35,418 bases of DNA from a virus: positions 1-35,418 of the IMG/VR virus record IMGVR_UViG_3300042309_001637; one strand, written 5' to 3'. Positions within the stretch are counted from its first letter, which is position 1. Every line of letters starts with the position of its first letter. The notes under the pieces were generated by a model. That model had not been told where the DNA came from. It saw only the letters and a program-made list of their open reading frames with translations, and did not search any database. Positions 7,567 to 15,563 of this stretch are shown here, one piece after another. A program made the translations under genes and the position numbers.

Positions 7567-8968
7567 TTTGTTCCTTTATTGTTACTTCATGACCTTCGGT
7601 CTTGAGTATTTTAACCCTTTTCTTGCTATGCTGTAGAAGATAATCATTGTTCTCAAACATAAAATCGTAATAGTTGAGAATGCTTTTATCCTCTGCGGTT
7701 CTCAAACCTCTTCCCACCCTCTGGATGATATGATGATCGGCTTGCCCCCCGGCAGCATTTATTACATTATGTACCATTATATTTATGCCCGCGTTGAAAA
7801 TTTGTTGGGTCGCTATTCCCACAATTTTTTCCTTGCTTGTCTTCAATTTGTCTATGACCAACTTTCTGGTCTCCAAGTCGTCCTTGCCTTGTACCCAAAG
7901 AGCACCAGGAATAAGAGACGCTAAACTGTCTCCGTGGGCTATTCTGTCGACTAGTATGAGCGTTCGTCCCTCAAGCTTATTGGTGAGATTGACGACTATC
8001 TCATGGAAGTGCCAGTTCTCGGCTATTCCTCTTGTGACGGCATCCATGTATATCTCGTACTTGAGCTCTGGCTCCCGTACAGGATAAAAAGTGCACTTGC
8101 TCTTCGCGAGCATTCCCCTTTCTTGAAGGTGGCTAGTAGTGAGCACTCCTCCCGCACTCTTAGACTTCAAGGCTGGGCCGAAGTAGCCTTTTACGAGCCA
8201 TTTCTGGCACAAGTCTTTTCCTCCAAACTTAAACGGGGTTGCGCTCACTGCCGCCCTCACTGCGCAACTCTTCATCTTGTTGAAGTACTTCTTCGGCTCC
8301 TTGCTCATGTTCTCGTGTATCTCGTCGACTACAAGTGCCTTAATTTTATCTAGGAGCGGCTCCATTTTGTGTAGGCTCTGCACAGTAGCACACGTGATCA
8401 CGCTTGGTTTATTGTATTTTCCATAGAGTCTTCCGACATTGGGAAATCCCCATTTTACGATCTCCTCGTAGTTCTGCTCTACTAGGCTCTTCTTGTTCGC
8501 AAGCACGAGAGTTGGGCAATTTTCGGGCAAGGCCTTGAGTATGGATATCATCACGGCCGTCTTACCCGCGGCGGTAGGCGCGCATATCACGCCCCTCTTG
8601 TGCTTGATTAAGGCGTTGGTCAAATCAACTTGGTAGTCATAAAGATTGAAACTGTCGCTAAGAAAATTCTCCCCGATCTCATTGTGTTTAAACTCAAAAA
8701 CTCCCCTTTCGTCCATCGTCTTGTACTCTTCCCCGATGTGAGCTAGAGCCGCCTTGACCTCGGGAAGCAAGCCAGTGAGAAACCTTCCGGTCTTCTTGCT
8801 GAAGAATTCCGTGTATCCATCCCATAGTTTCTGCTTGTAGAGTCTGCTGTGGAAGTAGCCCTTCTCTCTAAACCTCATGTTTTCATGAAGTACGTTCAAA
8901 ACCTCGGGCTTCTCACAATAGAGCCATGAATAGCAATTCTGAATTCTTAGTATCGTTTCCTTCATCAT
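7556..8968 (-). CDS. uvsW: UvsW-type SF2 DNA helicase (470 aa)
   Basis: T4 UvsW is a 3'-5' SF2 helicase that unwinds R-loops and branched DNA and switches replication from origin- to recombination-dependent mode. The visible motifs are Walker A APTAAGKT (residues 130-137), DEIH box (215-218), motif III SAT (242-244) and motif VI QRVGRGLRT near residue 422. The ~110-residue N-terminal domain before the helicase core matches the UvsW layout, and the length is close to T4 UvsW (about 500 aa). ATG at 8968 is followed by a second ATG; AAGG is upstream, with TACAAT just before it. It works with gp46/47 encoded further right. A homing endonuclease follows directly. Confidence 0.9.
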   Translation of the reverse strand: MMKETILRIQNCYSWLYCEKPEVLNVLHENMRFREKGYFHSRLYKQKLWDGYTEFFSKKTGRFLTGLLPEVKAALAHIGEEYKTMDERGVFEFKHNEIGENFLSDSFNLYDYQVDLTNALIKHKRGVICAPTAAGKTAVMISILKALPENCPTLVLANKKSLVEQNYEEIVKWGFPNVGRLYGKYNKPSVITCATVQSLHKMEPLLDKIKALVVDEIHENMSKEPKKYFNKMKSCAVRAAVSATPFKFGGKDLCQKWLVKGYFGPALKSKSAGGVLTTSHLQERGMLAKSKCTFYPVREPELKYEIYMDAVTRGIAENWHFHEIVVNLTNKLEGRTLILVDRIAHGDSLASLIPGALWVQGKDDLETRKLVIDKLKTSKEKIVGIATQQIFNAGINIMVHNVINAAGGQADHHIIQRVGRGLRTAEDKSILNYYDFMFENNDYLLQHSKKRVKILKTEGHEVTIKEQNDS

Positions 8969-8992
8969 GACCTTATTGTATCAAAAAATTCA

Positions 8993-9814
8993 TCATTCTG
9001 GAACATCGGCCACGAGTACGTTTTTGCCTCCGGGGCTATGTACGCAAGTCGCCTTGACGAGGGTTGATCCGCTAGAGTTAAACCACGGATCGTACATAAA
9101 AGACTTGTTTTTTCTTATGGTTCTCGGGTCATAATGCATATTCAATTGGCATATTCCGTTCCGACAAATGTCAGGAGTCTCGTACCTAGGATACATCTCC
9201 GCGAGGATCAAAGACATCACAAGTTCATCGTTCCCTGCGTTCTTGCTGTAGAACGAATTGATCTTTTCCATCCAAATTCTGAATTTTTCACAAATAAAGT
9301 CTATCTTTTCACAACTGACGACTATCAATCCTCCGTTGACATTTTTCCACTCTTTAATTCCGTTCTCCAGAGCAAAATCAGTATATTTTCGGAAACTTTG
9401 CCCCAACCAGTTCCATTCGGGGTTTATCTTTGATTTGACGCTTGGGTTTTCCGTCACTATAGACTGGCACCACGCGGAGTAGAAATCCGAATTGTATATG
9501 CTTTCGTCAAAATGCATTTTATCCACGCATTCTGAGTCGCTGTCTATGTATATCAACTTTTTGAAGTCTTTTAGGACATTCTTCATGTGGGGCAAGATCC
9601 CAAGTTTAAAAGAATAAGACTGGCCCCCTATGCAGAACTCGTTAACATCCTTGTCGAGAGGGATATGTATGTCGCAAAAATTAGGACAATTTTTTGACAA
9701 GCACGCCGTCGTCGCATCTTCATGGAATGTCTTTATGCTTCTTAAAAGGTTTGAGGCAAGGCGTTCGTAAAGTTTTCCTTGTGCGACAGTGAATATTAAT
9801 GTGTCTTTTTCCAT
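8993..9814 (-). CDS. Glycosyltransferase-like protein, GT-A/GT8-like (273 aa)
   Basis: Begins MEKDTLIFTVAQGKLYERLA. A DxD-type site is present as KKLIYIDSDSEC (residues about 84-95), followed by a conserved-looking VNGGLIVVSCEK strand and a distal CVHSPGG segment with a His, the usual layout of retaining GT-A enzymes of the GT8 type. Substrate unknown. The ATG overlaps the end of the upstream glycosyltransferase-methyltransferase gene closely (GATATG), so both are one operon. It probably modifies the same glycan or nucleic-acid target as its neighbours. Confidence 0.65.
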   Translation of the reverse strand: MEKDTLIFTVAQGKLYERLASNLLRSIKTFHEDATTACLSKNCPNFCDIHIPLDKDVNEFCIGGQSYSFKLGILPHMKNVLKDFKKLIYIDSDSECVDKMHFDESIYNSDFYSAWCQSIVTENPSVKSKINPEWNWLGQSFRKYTDFALENGIKEWKNVNGGLIVVSCEKIDFICEKFRIWMEKINSFYSKNAGNDELVMSLILAEMYPRYETPDICRNGICQLNMHYDPRTIRKNKSFMYDPWFNSSGSTLVKATCVHSPGGKNVLVADVPE

Positions 9815-9815
9815 A

Positions 9816-10985
9816 TCACTTTTTTCTGATTAAAAGCATGACGCTGTCGTACGTGCCCTTGTTGTTCCTTTGATCCACGACCTCAGCATTCAAGAACTTC
9901 CAATGATCTGACCACTCCTTAAAATTTTGAATGTCTTCTATTACGTAGATGCCGTCTTGCTTCAATAGCGGCCAAAGGTTCCAAAGAGATATCAGTTGTG
10001 AGTAGGGGTGGTGATCGGCGTCGTCCACTATGATGTCAAAGTTTTTGCGACCGAGAAGATCACAGACGTTTATGTTCTGAGTGTTCGCTTTGACTATCCT
10101 CGTGTTCGGGAGGTTTATCTGCGGGATCATGCTCAAATCCGTCCCGTTTTCCACTCCGTATATTTCGGCCTTGGAGAACCATTCCCTCCACATCATGATT
10201 GAACTTCCCTTGAAAACTCCAAGTTCTAAAAATGATATGTCCTTGTGTCTGTAGGGTTCAAAAATCTTTTCGTAAACTTCGCAATAGTTGTGTCTTGCGT
10301 GCTTGTCGGTTCCGAAACGAACGGCCAATTTTGTTAATTCTCCGACATCTGCTATTTTTGAATCTTCCTTTATTTTGTTATAGAAACACAAGTCCCTCTG
10401 TTCTAGCCATGCGTTCGAATTGGGGCTTTCTACCATCCTCTGCACAAACTCACCGTCTCCCCCATAGGTCAGAGGATAGTCTATACCATCGCAAGCTTTC
10501 TTGTTAAATATGTACATAGCGGCGTCGACGACGCCCACGCGAATATCACTCAATTTTTTTGGTGAATATCTTGACTTCTGCCAAAAGCAAAAAAGATTGC
10601 AATCGGAATGTTCGAACAACATTTTTTTGAAATGCTTAACAAAGCCTGGGAACAACTCGTTGTCGTCGTCTATCTGGTACATCCAACCTGACTTTGTAGA
10701 TTTGATGAGTGTGTCTTTTCCGTGATTGCCTCCCGACCACTTGTTTGCCTCGTGCCTCAAGAATTCAAAACTCACCCAATCCGAACGGCTGGATAGAAAG
10801 TCCTCCACTTCCTTGCTTAAAATACCCTCCTCTTTTTCAAAATCGAATATGATACGCCAGAAGTACCCTCCCGCCCAGTCGGATCTTTGATTTTCTATCT
10901 CCTTGGCCACGATCGGCAAGTTTTCCGGTCTCGCGGAAACAGTGATAAATGTCAAATCCGAAACGGCGATGAATGTCGAGTTCAT
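9816..10985 (-). CDS. Fusion of a GT-A glycosyltransferase domain and a SAM methyltransferase (389 aa)
   Basis: The start at 10985 (MNSTFIAVSDLTFITVSARP) follows the stop of the membrane-protein gene by a base; the frame extends further upstream but that part lies inside the neighbour. Residues 1 to about 200 form a GT2-like domain: ITVSARPENLP, then WMYQIDDDNELFPGF with the DDD metal site, and PLTYGGDGEFVQRM. Residues about 215-389 form a class I methyltransferase: SFLELGVFKGSS (SAM loop), FDIIVDDADHHPYSQ and GIYVIEDI, the layout of the CmcI/rhamnosyl-O-methyltransferase type (Methyltransf_24). The pairing suggests adding a sugar and O-methylating it. Acceptor unknown. Confidence 0.75.
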   Translation of the reverse strand: MNSTFIAVSDLTFITVSARPENLPIVAKEIENQRSDWAGGYFWRIIFDFEKEEGILSKEVEDFLSSRSDWVSFEFLRHEANKWSGGNHGKDTLIKSTKSGWMYQIDDDNELFPGFVKHFKKMLFEHSDCNLFCFWQKSRYSPKKLSDIRVGVVDAAMYIFNKKACDGIDYPLTYGGDGEFVQRMVESPNSNAWLEQRDLCFYNKIKEDSKIADVGELTKLAVRFGTDKHARHNYCEVYEKIFEPYRHKDISFLELGVFKGSSIMMWREWFSKAEIYGVENGTDLSMIPQINLPNTRIVKANTQNINVCDLLGRKNFDIIVDDADHHPYSQLISLWNLWPLLKQDGIYVIEDIQNFKEWSDHWKFLNAEVVDQRNNKGTYDSVMLLIRKK

Positions 10986-10986
10986 A

Positions 10987-11196
10987 CTAAAAAACCCAGC
11001 GGAACAAGAAGTTGAGTATGCTGCATATCCCAGACAAAAAACACACTCCATAGAATATGGTCAATAAGCATCCTGTGACGACAAATTGAGCTTTAAATTC
11101 TTCTTTTCTAGACCTATTCTTGGCCCACAAAATATAAGCCAAAGATACCAGAAACGAACTAACCGAAATCGCAAGATAAACATTCAAACTATCCAT
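10987..11196 (-). CDS. Small two-helix membrane protein (69 aa)
   Basis: Starts MDSLNVYLAISVSSFLVSLA with AGGAG before the ATG. Two hydrophobic segments, residues about 5-24 and 40-62, flank a basic loop (KNRSRKEEFK), so both termini lie on the same side of the membrane. The stop is one base from the next ATG, so it leads the glycosyltransferase operon. No holin or lysis partner is nearby. Function unknown. Confidence 0.6.
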   Translation of the reverse strand: MDSLNVYLAISVSSFLVSLAYILWAKNRSRKEEFKAQFVVTGCLLTIFYGVCFLSGICSILNFLFRWVF

Positions 11197-11204
11197 TTCG
11201 ACTC

Positions 11205-11211
11205 CTATATA
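11205..11211 (+). promoter_or_regulatory. CTATATA box five bases before an ATG
   Basis: CTATATA at 11205-11211 is followed by CGAGC and the ATG at 11217, with no Shine-Dalgarno site. The same box and spacing occur before 4789 (minus) and 12054. The box overlaps the AGGAG of the divergent membrane-protein gene. Likely a late-type promoter with a leaderless start; unproven. Confidence 0.45.
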
Positions 11212-11216
11212 CGAGC

Positions 11217-11819
11217 ATGGTTGAATTCAAGGAATGGCTCGCAAACACCGTTGGCACAGAGAATGTAGACAGCAAGATAGATGCCTTGTACAACAAGGCC
11301 AAATACGCTGTCAAACTCGTGCAATTATATGATAGAAAGACTAATCAGAAATTGCTGACAAATATAAGCACAATAGCAGACCTCAACAGGGCCGGAGTCT
11401 ATGGACTCTACAACTCGTCCGAAAATAAGGACGTCATAGGTCCCAAAACAGCCGCAAGAACAAAATTCATGTTCGGACAAGGCACCTACGACCAACATAA
11501 GAATAATTTGAGAAATTTGCCGCCCGCCGTTATTAATCAGTATAAACCAAATGTAGATCCGAGCCGACTTGCCCCCTCAGACGTCATACACGTCAATGTG
11601 CGTGCAATAGTGTCCCGATTAGGAGATACTAAGGAGGCAATAATAGAGATAGCGAGCACTATAGTTCATGAATGCACGCACCAAATGGAGTTCAGAGAAA
11701 AAGGCAAAACCACCGAAGTCGGCCCGGAACAAGCAGAGAAGGCCTTTAAGGTTTGGGCCGACCCGGCCGGCCCAAACTGGAAAATGATAATAGCGGCAAT
11801 CCCGCAGTTAAATTTTTAG
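11217..11819 (+). CDS. Putative zinc metalloprotease with capsid-signal-like start (200 aa)
   Basis: Starts MVEFKEWLANTVGTE, a variant of the F-x-x-W/F-L start of the supposed packaged proteins. The catalytic word HECTH is at residues 151-155 inside the hydrophobic-flanked AIIEIASTIVHECTHQMEF, the HExxH zinc site of gluzincin-like peptidases; E171 or E174 in VGPEQAEKAF is the likely third ligand. The domain before it (residues about 20-130) is not recognised. If packaged, it would enter the cell with the DNA and cleave a host protein; this is inference. The stop overlaps the convergent Pmp3-like gene by four bases. Confidence 0.72.
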   Translation: MVEFKEWLANTVGTENVDSKIDALYNKAKYAVKLVQLYDRKTNQKLLTNISTIADLNRAGVYGLYNSSENKDVIGPKTAARTKFMFGQGTYDQHKNNLRNLPPAVINQYKPNVDPSRLAPSDVIHVNVRAIVSRLGDTKEAIIEIASTIVHECTHQMEFREKGKTTEVGPEQAEKAFKVWADPAGPNWKMIIAAIPQLNF

Positions 11820-11995
11820 TTCTTGAGAACCACGTAGATTCCGTGAATGAGTCCGGCAACGTAAAATCCGAACACCGTCAGTGCCAAATTTACCCAAAAA
11901 TGAACCCCAAATCCCATCTTGAGCGCCACGCCAAGAGGAGGAATAAAAAGAGTCACCAAAAGAGTCACAATATCTTTATTATCCAAATCTTCCAT
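11816..11995 (-). CDS. Pmp3/YqaE-family small membrane protein (59 aa)
   Basis: The segment IVTLLVTLFIPPLGVALK, then GFGVHFWVNLALTVFGFYVAG and LIHGIYVVL is the family pattern: helix with the PPL motif, short polar turn, second helix, G-x-I-H. Pmp3 (yeast) and YqaE (bacteria; UPF0057) are two-helix membrane proteins linked to membrane potential and stress. The start MEDLDNKD at 11995 is fixed by AAGGAGG six bases upstream; the frame further upstream is not coding. A phage copy may adjust the host membrane during infection or resist superinfection, which is inference. It is divergent from the Pro/Gly-rich gene at 12054. Confidence 0.8.
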   Translation of the reverse strand: MEDLDNKDIVTLLVTLFIPPLGVALKMGFGVHFWVNLALTVFGFYVAGLIHGIYVVLKN

Positions 11996-12040
11996 AAAAA
12001 ACCTCCTTGTTAAACTGTTCCACAATTATCTATTCGCCAA

Positions 12041-12047
12041 CTATATA
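12041..12047 (+). promoter_or_regulatory. CTATATA box six bases before an ATG
   Basis: CTATATA at 12041-12047 continues as AATCCG to the ATG at 12054; the overlapping word TATAAATC (12044-12051) is one mismatch from the T4 late promoter box TATAAATA. No Shine-Dalgarno site is present. Same arrangement as at 4796 (minus) and 11205. Confidence 0.5.
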
Positions 12048-12053
12048 AATCCG

Positions 12054-12401
12054 ATGAAGACCTTTCACCAGTTTCTTATATCCGAAGCCACTCCCGCCCC
12101 TCCAAGCGCTCCCGGAGGCCCCGGCGGCTCGCCACCCCCATCAGCACCCTCAGGACCTCCAGGTGGCCCTCCGGGGCTCGGCGGGCCACCTATGGGCGGC
12201 GGCGGGCCGCCTATGGGCCTTGGTGGTCCACCCGGAGGCGGAATGTCCATGGGGCCAGGCCCAGGAATGCCCGGAGAGGGTCAGCCACAAGCCCAAGCGG
12301 TGCCGGTCAAAAGAGTTGGATCCCATGATCTATGGAGTCTTCTAAGAAAATCCTTAGACAAGAAAGCATCTGGACAGAAGCAGAAGAATGCATTAGAATA
12401 A
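12054..12401 (+). CDS. Pro/Gly-rich protein with clear capsid-targeting-like N-terminus (115 aa)
   Basis: The start MKTFHQFLISE|ATPAPP is very close to the T4 internal-protein signal, with I-S-E before Ala as expected for the prohead protease. Residues 12 to about 80 are a low-complexity Pro/Gly tract with units such as GGPPMG and GGPPG; the tail (GSHDLWSLLRKSLDKKASG) is a basic amphipathic helix. The ATG at 12054 is chosen over upstream in-frame codons because those run through the Pmp3 promoter region. The stop lies in the hairpin at 12400. Role unknown; a flexible packaged head protein is plausible. Confidence 0.7.
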   Translation: MKTFHQFLISEATPAPPSAPGGPGGSPPPSAPSGPPGGPPGLGGPPMGGGGPPMGLGGPPGGGMSMGPGPGMPGEGQPQAQAVPVKRVGSHDLWSLLRKSLDKKASGQKQKNALE

Positions 12402-12423
12402 AAATCCATACTCACGGATTTTT
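12400..12423 (+). terminator. Terminator-like hairpin overlapping the gp47 start
   Basis: AAAAATCC (12400-12407), an 8-nt loop and GGATTTTT (12416-12423) form a perfect 8-bp stem ending in a T-run, right after the TAA of the Pro/Gly gene and directly before the gp47 ATG at 12424. Only three pairs are G-C. It may end the upstream transcript, or hide the gp47 start, which lacks a good Shine-Dalgarno site. Confidence 0.45.
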
Positions 12424-13515
12424 ATGGAAATATTAGTATTCAGCGATCTGCACATCCATCCTCACAAGAGATCGGCCGAAAGGCTGGAGGATTGTTTGAG
12501 GGTTCTGGACTGGTCCTTTCAGACCGCTCTAGATAGAGGCATAAAAAACATAGTTTTTTTGGGTGATCTCTTCCACGACCGCCAGAAGATAGATGTCCTC
12601 ACGTACCAGAAGACATTTGAGATATTTGAGAAATATCTGTGTAGCCTCGAGTTTAATGTCATCCTCCTTCTTGGCAATCATGACCTTTGGCACTACGAGA
12701 AGTTGGACGTCTCTAGCGTCAACCCTCTCAGAAACCTTCCTGGGGTGCGTGTCGTCAATAAGCCATGCGTCACAAAAATAACTGATGGCGCCGAGCAATT
12801 CTTCTTAGGACTCCTCCCCTACACGCACAATCCCATAGAGGATCTGAAAGTCATAGAGAAAGATTGGGAGCAGAATGTCCCCAAAGAACAAAAGAAGGTT
12901 TTGGGCGGCCACATATCCGTAGACGGCGCAGTTTGGAACGTTAAATACAACACCATGTCCGAGGTGACGATAGAGCATGACGGAGACATGATCAAGGTAG
13001 GTCCCGACATATTTAAAAAATGGGACAAGGTATTTCTCGGCCACTACCACGCCGAACAGAAACTGAACGACAAAGTAGAATATGTGGGATCACCCCTCCA
13101 ATTAAGTTTTGGGGAGGCATTCCAAAAAAAACACGTGATAATATTTGAAACCGACACAGGAAAATTGGAATACATAGAGAACAATTTCAGCCCAAAACAT
13201 TACATTTTGAACCAAGAACAGCTTGATGATTACGACCTTGAGGGACAGTTCGTTCGCCTTGAGGTTGAAGACATATCTAGCCGAGAGATGAGTGATATCC
13301 GACAAAGGCTTGTGGAGTCATCAAAAGTTTCTTCGCTGGAGATCAAGCAGACCCAGAAGAAAGAGGATCATGTTGTAAAAGACGCGAAGGCCATCTTGTA
13401 CAAGGAAGAAGAGATGCTTGAGAAGTATGTTGATCAAGCCAATGTCGACAACCTTGATAAATCAACCTTGATCAAGATTGGAACTGCCATCTGTCACCAA
13501 AGTGAATCAGAATGA
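12424..13515 (+). CDS. 47: Recombination nuclease subunit gp47 (SbcD/Mre11-like), 363 aa
   Basis: A calcineurin-like phosphoesterase that, with gp46, forms the Mre11-Rad50-type complex resecting double-strand ends to start recombination-dependent replication. Metal-binding motifs are in order: SDLHIH (residues 7-12), GDLFHD (47-52), GNHD (84-87), then GGH and GHYH further on. Length fits the family (T4 gp47 is about 340 aa). The C-terminal part is rich in charged helices for contacting gp46. The stop overlaps the gp46 start by four bases, so they are coupled. No Shine-Dalgarno site is evident; a hairpin sits directly before the ATG. Confidence 0.93.
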   Translation: MEILVFSDLHIHPHKRSAERLEDCLRVLDWSFQTALDRGIKNIVFLGDLFHDRQKIDVLTYQKTFEIFEKYLCSLEFNVILLLGNHDLWHYEKLDVSSVNPLRNLPGVRVVNKPCVTKITDGAEQFFLGLLPYTHNPIEDLKVIEKDWEQNVPKEQKKVLGGHISVDGAVWNVKYNTMSEVTIEHDGDMIKVGPDIFKKWDKVFLGHYHAEQKLNDKVEYVGSPLQLSFGEAFQKKHVIIFETDTGKLEYIENNFSPKHYILNQEQLDDYDLEGQFVRLEVEDISSREMSDIRQRLVESSKVSSLEIKQTQKKEDHVVKDAKAILYKEEEMLEKYVDQANVDNLDKSTLIKIGTAICHQSESE

Positions 13516-15515
13516 AAAGCCTAGACATTAAGTACATTTACGCACAGAACTTTTTGTGCTTCGGTCCCGATGCCTTTGAGATGAATCTCAAGAAGCATGG
13601 CAATATAGTCCTTGTCAAAGGAAGCAACTTTGATGTCGTGGACAGCGAATCGAAAACGGCTAGCAATGGTGTCGGAAAGAGCAGCATACCCGAGATAATA
13701 GTCTACACATTATTTGGAAAGACAATAAAGCATCCCAAGAAAATAAACCACAAAGATGTAATAAACAACCAAGTCGGCAAGGGACTCAAGACAGAGGTCA
13801 GATGGGGCGACTTCAGGGTCGTAAGAACAAGAAAACCCGATACCTTGAGGCTTTGGGAGAGCGCGAAAGGAATATGGGACGACAGTACAGAGATCACCTT
13901 GGGAGGCCAGCCTGCCACGCAAAAACTCCTAGAAGAAAAGTTGGGCTTGAATTATGAGACATTCGTCAACGTAGTCATTTTCACAGACAATAATGCTGGG
14001 AGTTTTCTGGAGTGCGACGCTTCCAACAAAAGAGAGATAGTCGAAAATCTTCTTTCGCTTGACAAGTACAAGTCCTTCGCCGAAAGAGCCAAGAATTTAA
14101 AGAAAGAGAAGAAGGATGCTATAAAACTCCTTCAGAACGACTACGACAACGCCCGTCAGCAGTTAGAACAAGCAAAGTTAAAGATGAAGGCAGCCAAAGA
14201 GCAAGAGTCTTCATGGAAGGAAAATCGCTCGTCGGAATTGGAAGTGCTTCTTTCCAAGATCAAAGCACTTAAAAAGCAACTGGAGTCCACTTCCGAAGGC
14301 GCCGAACTGAGCAAGTACCAAGAGGCCCAGGCCAGAATAGAATCGTTAAATGCTGAAATTCCCGAGATAGAGGAAAAGCAAGTAAAAATCCAAGAAATAT
14401 TGGACTTGGCCCAAGAGAAACTTAATTCCATAAAGCAGAAGCAGAATGAGTGCCAGATAGGTATCAAGAGCCTCGACTCTTCAATTAAAAACTTGGCAGC
14501 CAAGATTTCAGAAAACCAGAAGGAAATCACCAGACTTGAGAACAACGAGGGGGCGACATGCAAATTCTGCTTGGGGACTGTGTCAAAAGAGAACTATAAA
14601 AAGTACACCGACCAATTGCTCGGCAAGATAAAGGAAATCCAAGAAGAGTCGGATTCCGAATTGTCCGAAAAGTCAAAGATTTCAGCCAAGGTCAAAGAAC
14701 TAGAAGCGACTGAGAAGAAGATTTCTGCCGGCCTTGCCGCAGCAAAAAAGAACATTCTCGACACCTCCGCTGATCTCGCACAGAAAAGAAAAGAACTTTC
14801 TGAGATGAACAAGGTTCAGAAGCCGCAAAATAAGAACATAACGAATCAACTTATAGAGCAGCAGATAGAAAGCGTGTCCGAGCAAGCAGCCGACAAAAAG
14901 AAAGAGATCGAGTCTCCTACTCCGTTCGAAAGCATAATACAGTCGCTATCAGAGGAAATAGAATCAAAGACGACAGAATTCGAAGCGAAGAATAAGAAAC
15001 TCGACGAACTAGACGGCGAACTTCCCTATTATGAATTCTGGGCTACCGCGTTCGGCGACTCCGGCATCAGAAAGTTCGTCGTAGACGGCATAATACCAGC
15101 TTTAAACTCTAGGGTCGCCTACTGGCTCCAGTTCCTCATAGATGGCAAGATCAGCCTTGAGTTCAACAACGAACTAGAGGAGAAGATAGAGCGCAGCCCG
15201 TCCGACGGAGATCCGTTCGTCTATTATGCAATGAGCGGTGGGGAGAGAAGAAGACTCAACCTCGCAGTGTCCCAAGCCTTTGCACACGTCATGATGCTAA
15301 GTTCAGGCATGTCCCCTAGTCTAGTTTTTCTAGATGAGGTCACAACCAATATTGACCAAATAGGAGTAGTTGGGGTATATAATATGATCTTGGAATTGGC
15401 GAAGGACAGACAAGTTTTCATAACCACTCACGACCAAAATCTGCTTGATATGCTAGAGGGATGCGAGTCGATAAAATTGGAAAAAAGAAAAGGCTTCACC
15501 AGCATGAAAAAATAA
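13512..15515 (+). CDS. 46: Recombination nuclease subunit gp46 (SbcC/Rad50-like ATPase), 667 aa
   Basis: An SMC-type ATPase partner of gp47. Walker A is SNGVGKSS (residues 51-58). A long coiled coil runs from about residue 185 to 500, interrupted by the zinc hook CKFC (350-353), through which two molecules join. The ABC signature is MSGGERRRLNLA near residue 574 and Walker B is LVFLDEV near 604-610, followed by the D-loop and a TTHD H-motif. The length is slightly above T4 gp46 (560 aa), mostly in the coiled coil. The start overlaps the gp47 stop (ATGA). Confidence 0.95.
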   Translation: MKSLDIKYIYAQNFLCFGPDAFEMNLKKHGNIVLVKGSNFDVVDSESKTASNGVGKSSIPEIIVYTLFGKTIKHPKKINHKDVINNQVGKGLKTEVRWGDFRVVRTRKPDTLRLWESAKGIWDDSTEITLGGQPATQKLLEEKLGLNYETFVNVVIFTDNNAGSFLECDASNKREIVENLLSLDKYKSFAERAKNLKKEKKDAIKLLQNDYDNARQQLEQAKLKMKAAKEQESSWKENRSSELEVLLSKIKALKKQLESTSEGAELSKYQEAQARIESLNAEIPEIEEKQVKIQEILDLAQEKLNSIKQKQNECQIGIKSLDSSIKNLAAKISENQKEITRLENNEGATCKFCLGTVSKENYKKYTDQLLGKIKEIQEESDSELSEKSKISAKVKELEATEKKISAGLAAAKKNILDTSADLAQKRKELSEMNKVQKPQNKNITNQLIEQQIESVSEQAADKKKEIESPTPFESIIQSLSEEIESKTTEFEAKNKKLDELDGELPYYEFWATAFGDSGIRKFVVDGIIPALNSRVAYWLQFLIDGKISLEFNNELEEKIERSPSDGDPFVYYAMSGGERRRLNLAVSQAFAHVMMLSSGMSPSLVFLDEVTTNIDQIGVVGVYNMILELAKDRQVFITTHDQNLLDMLEGCESIKLEKRKGFTSMKK

Positions 15516-15563
15516 TCTAATAGGCTTAGATACACTCGCATCAAACAACAAGCAGGAGTTTTT

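Noticed and set aside
14156-14563. Open frame opposite the gp46 coiled coil (135 codons)
   Set aside because: Ser/Phe-rich antisense of a Lys/Glu coiled coil, a known artefact.
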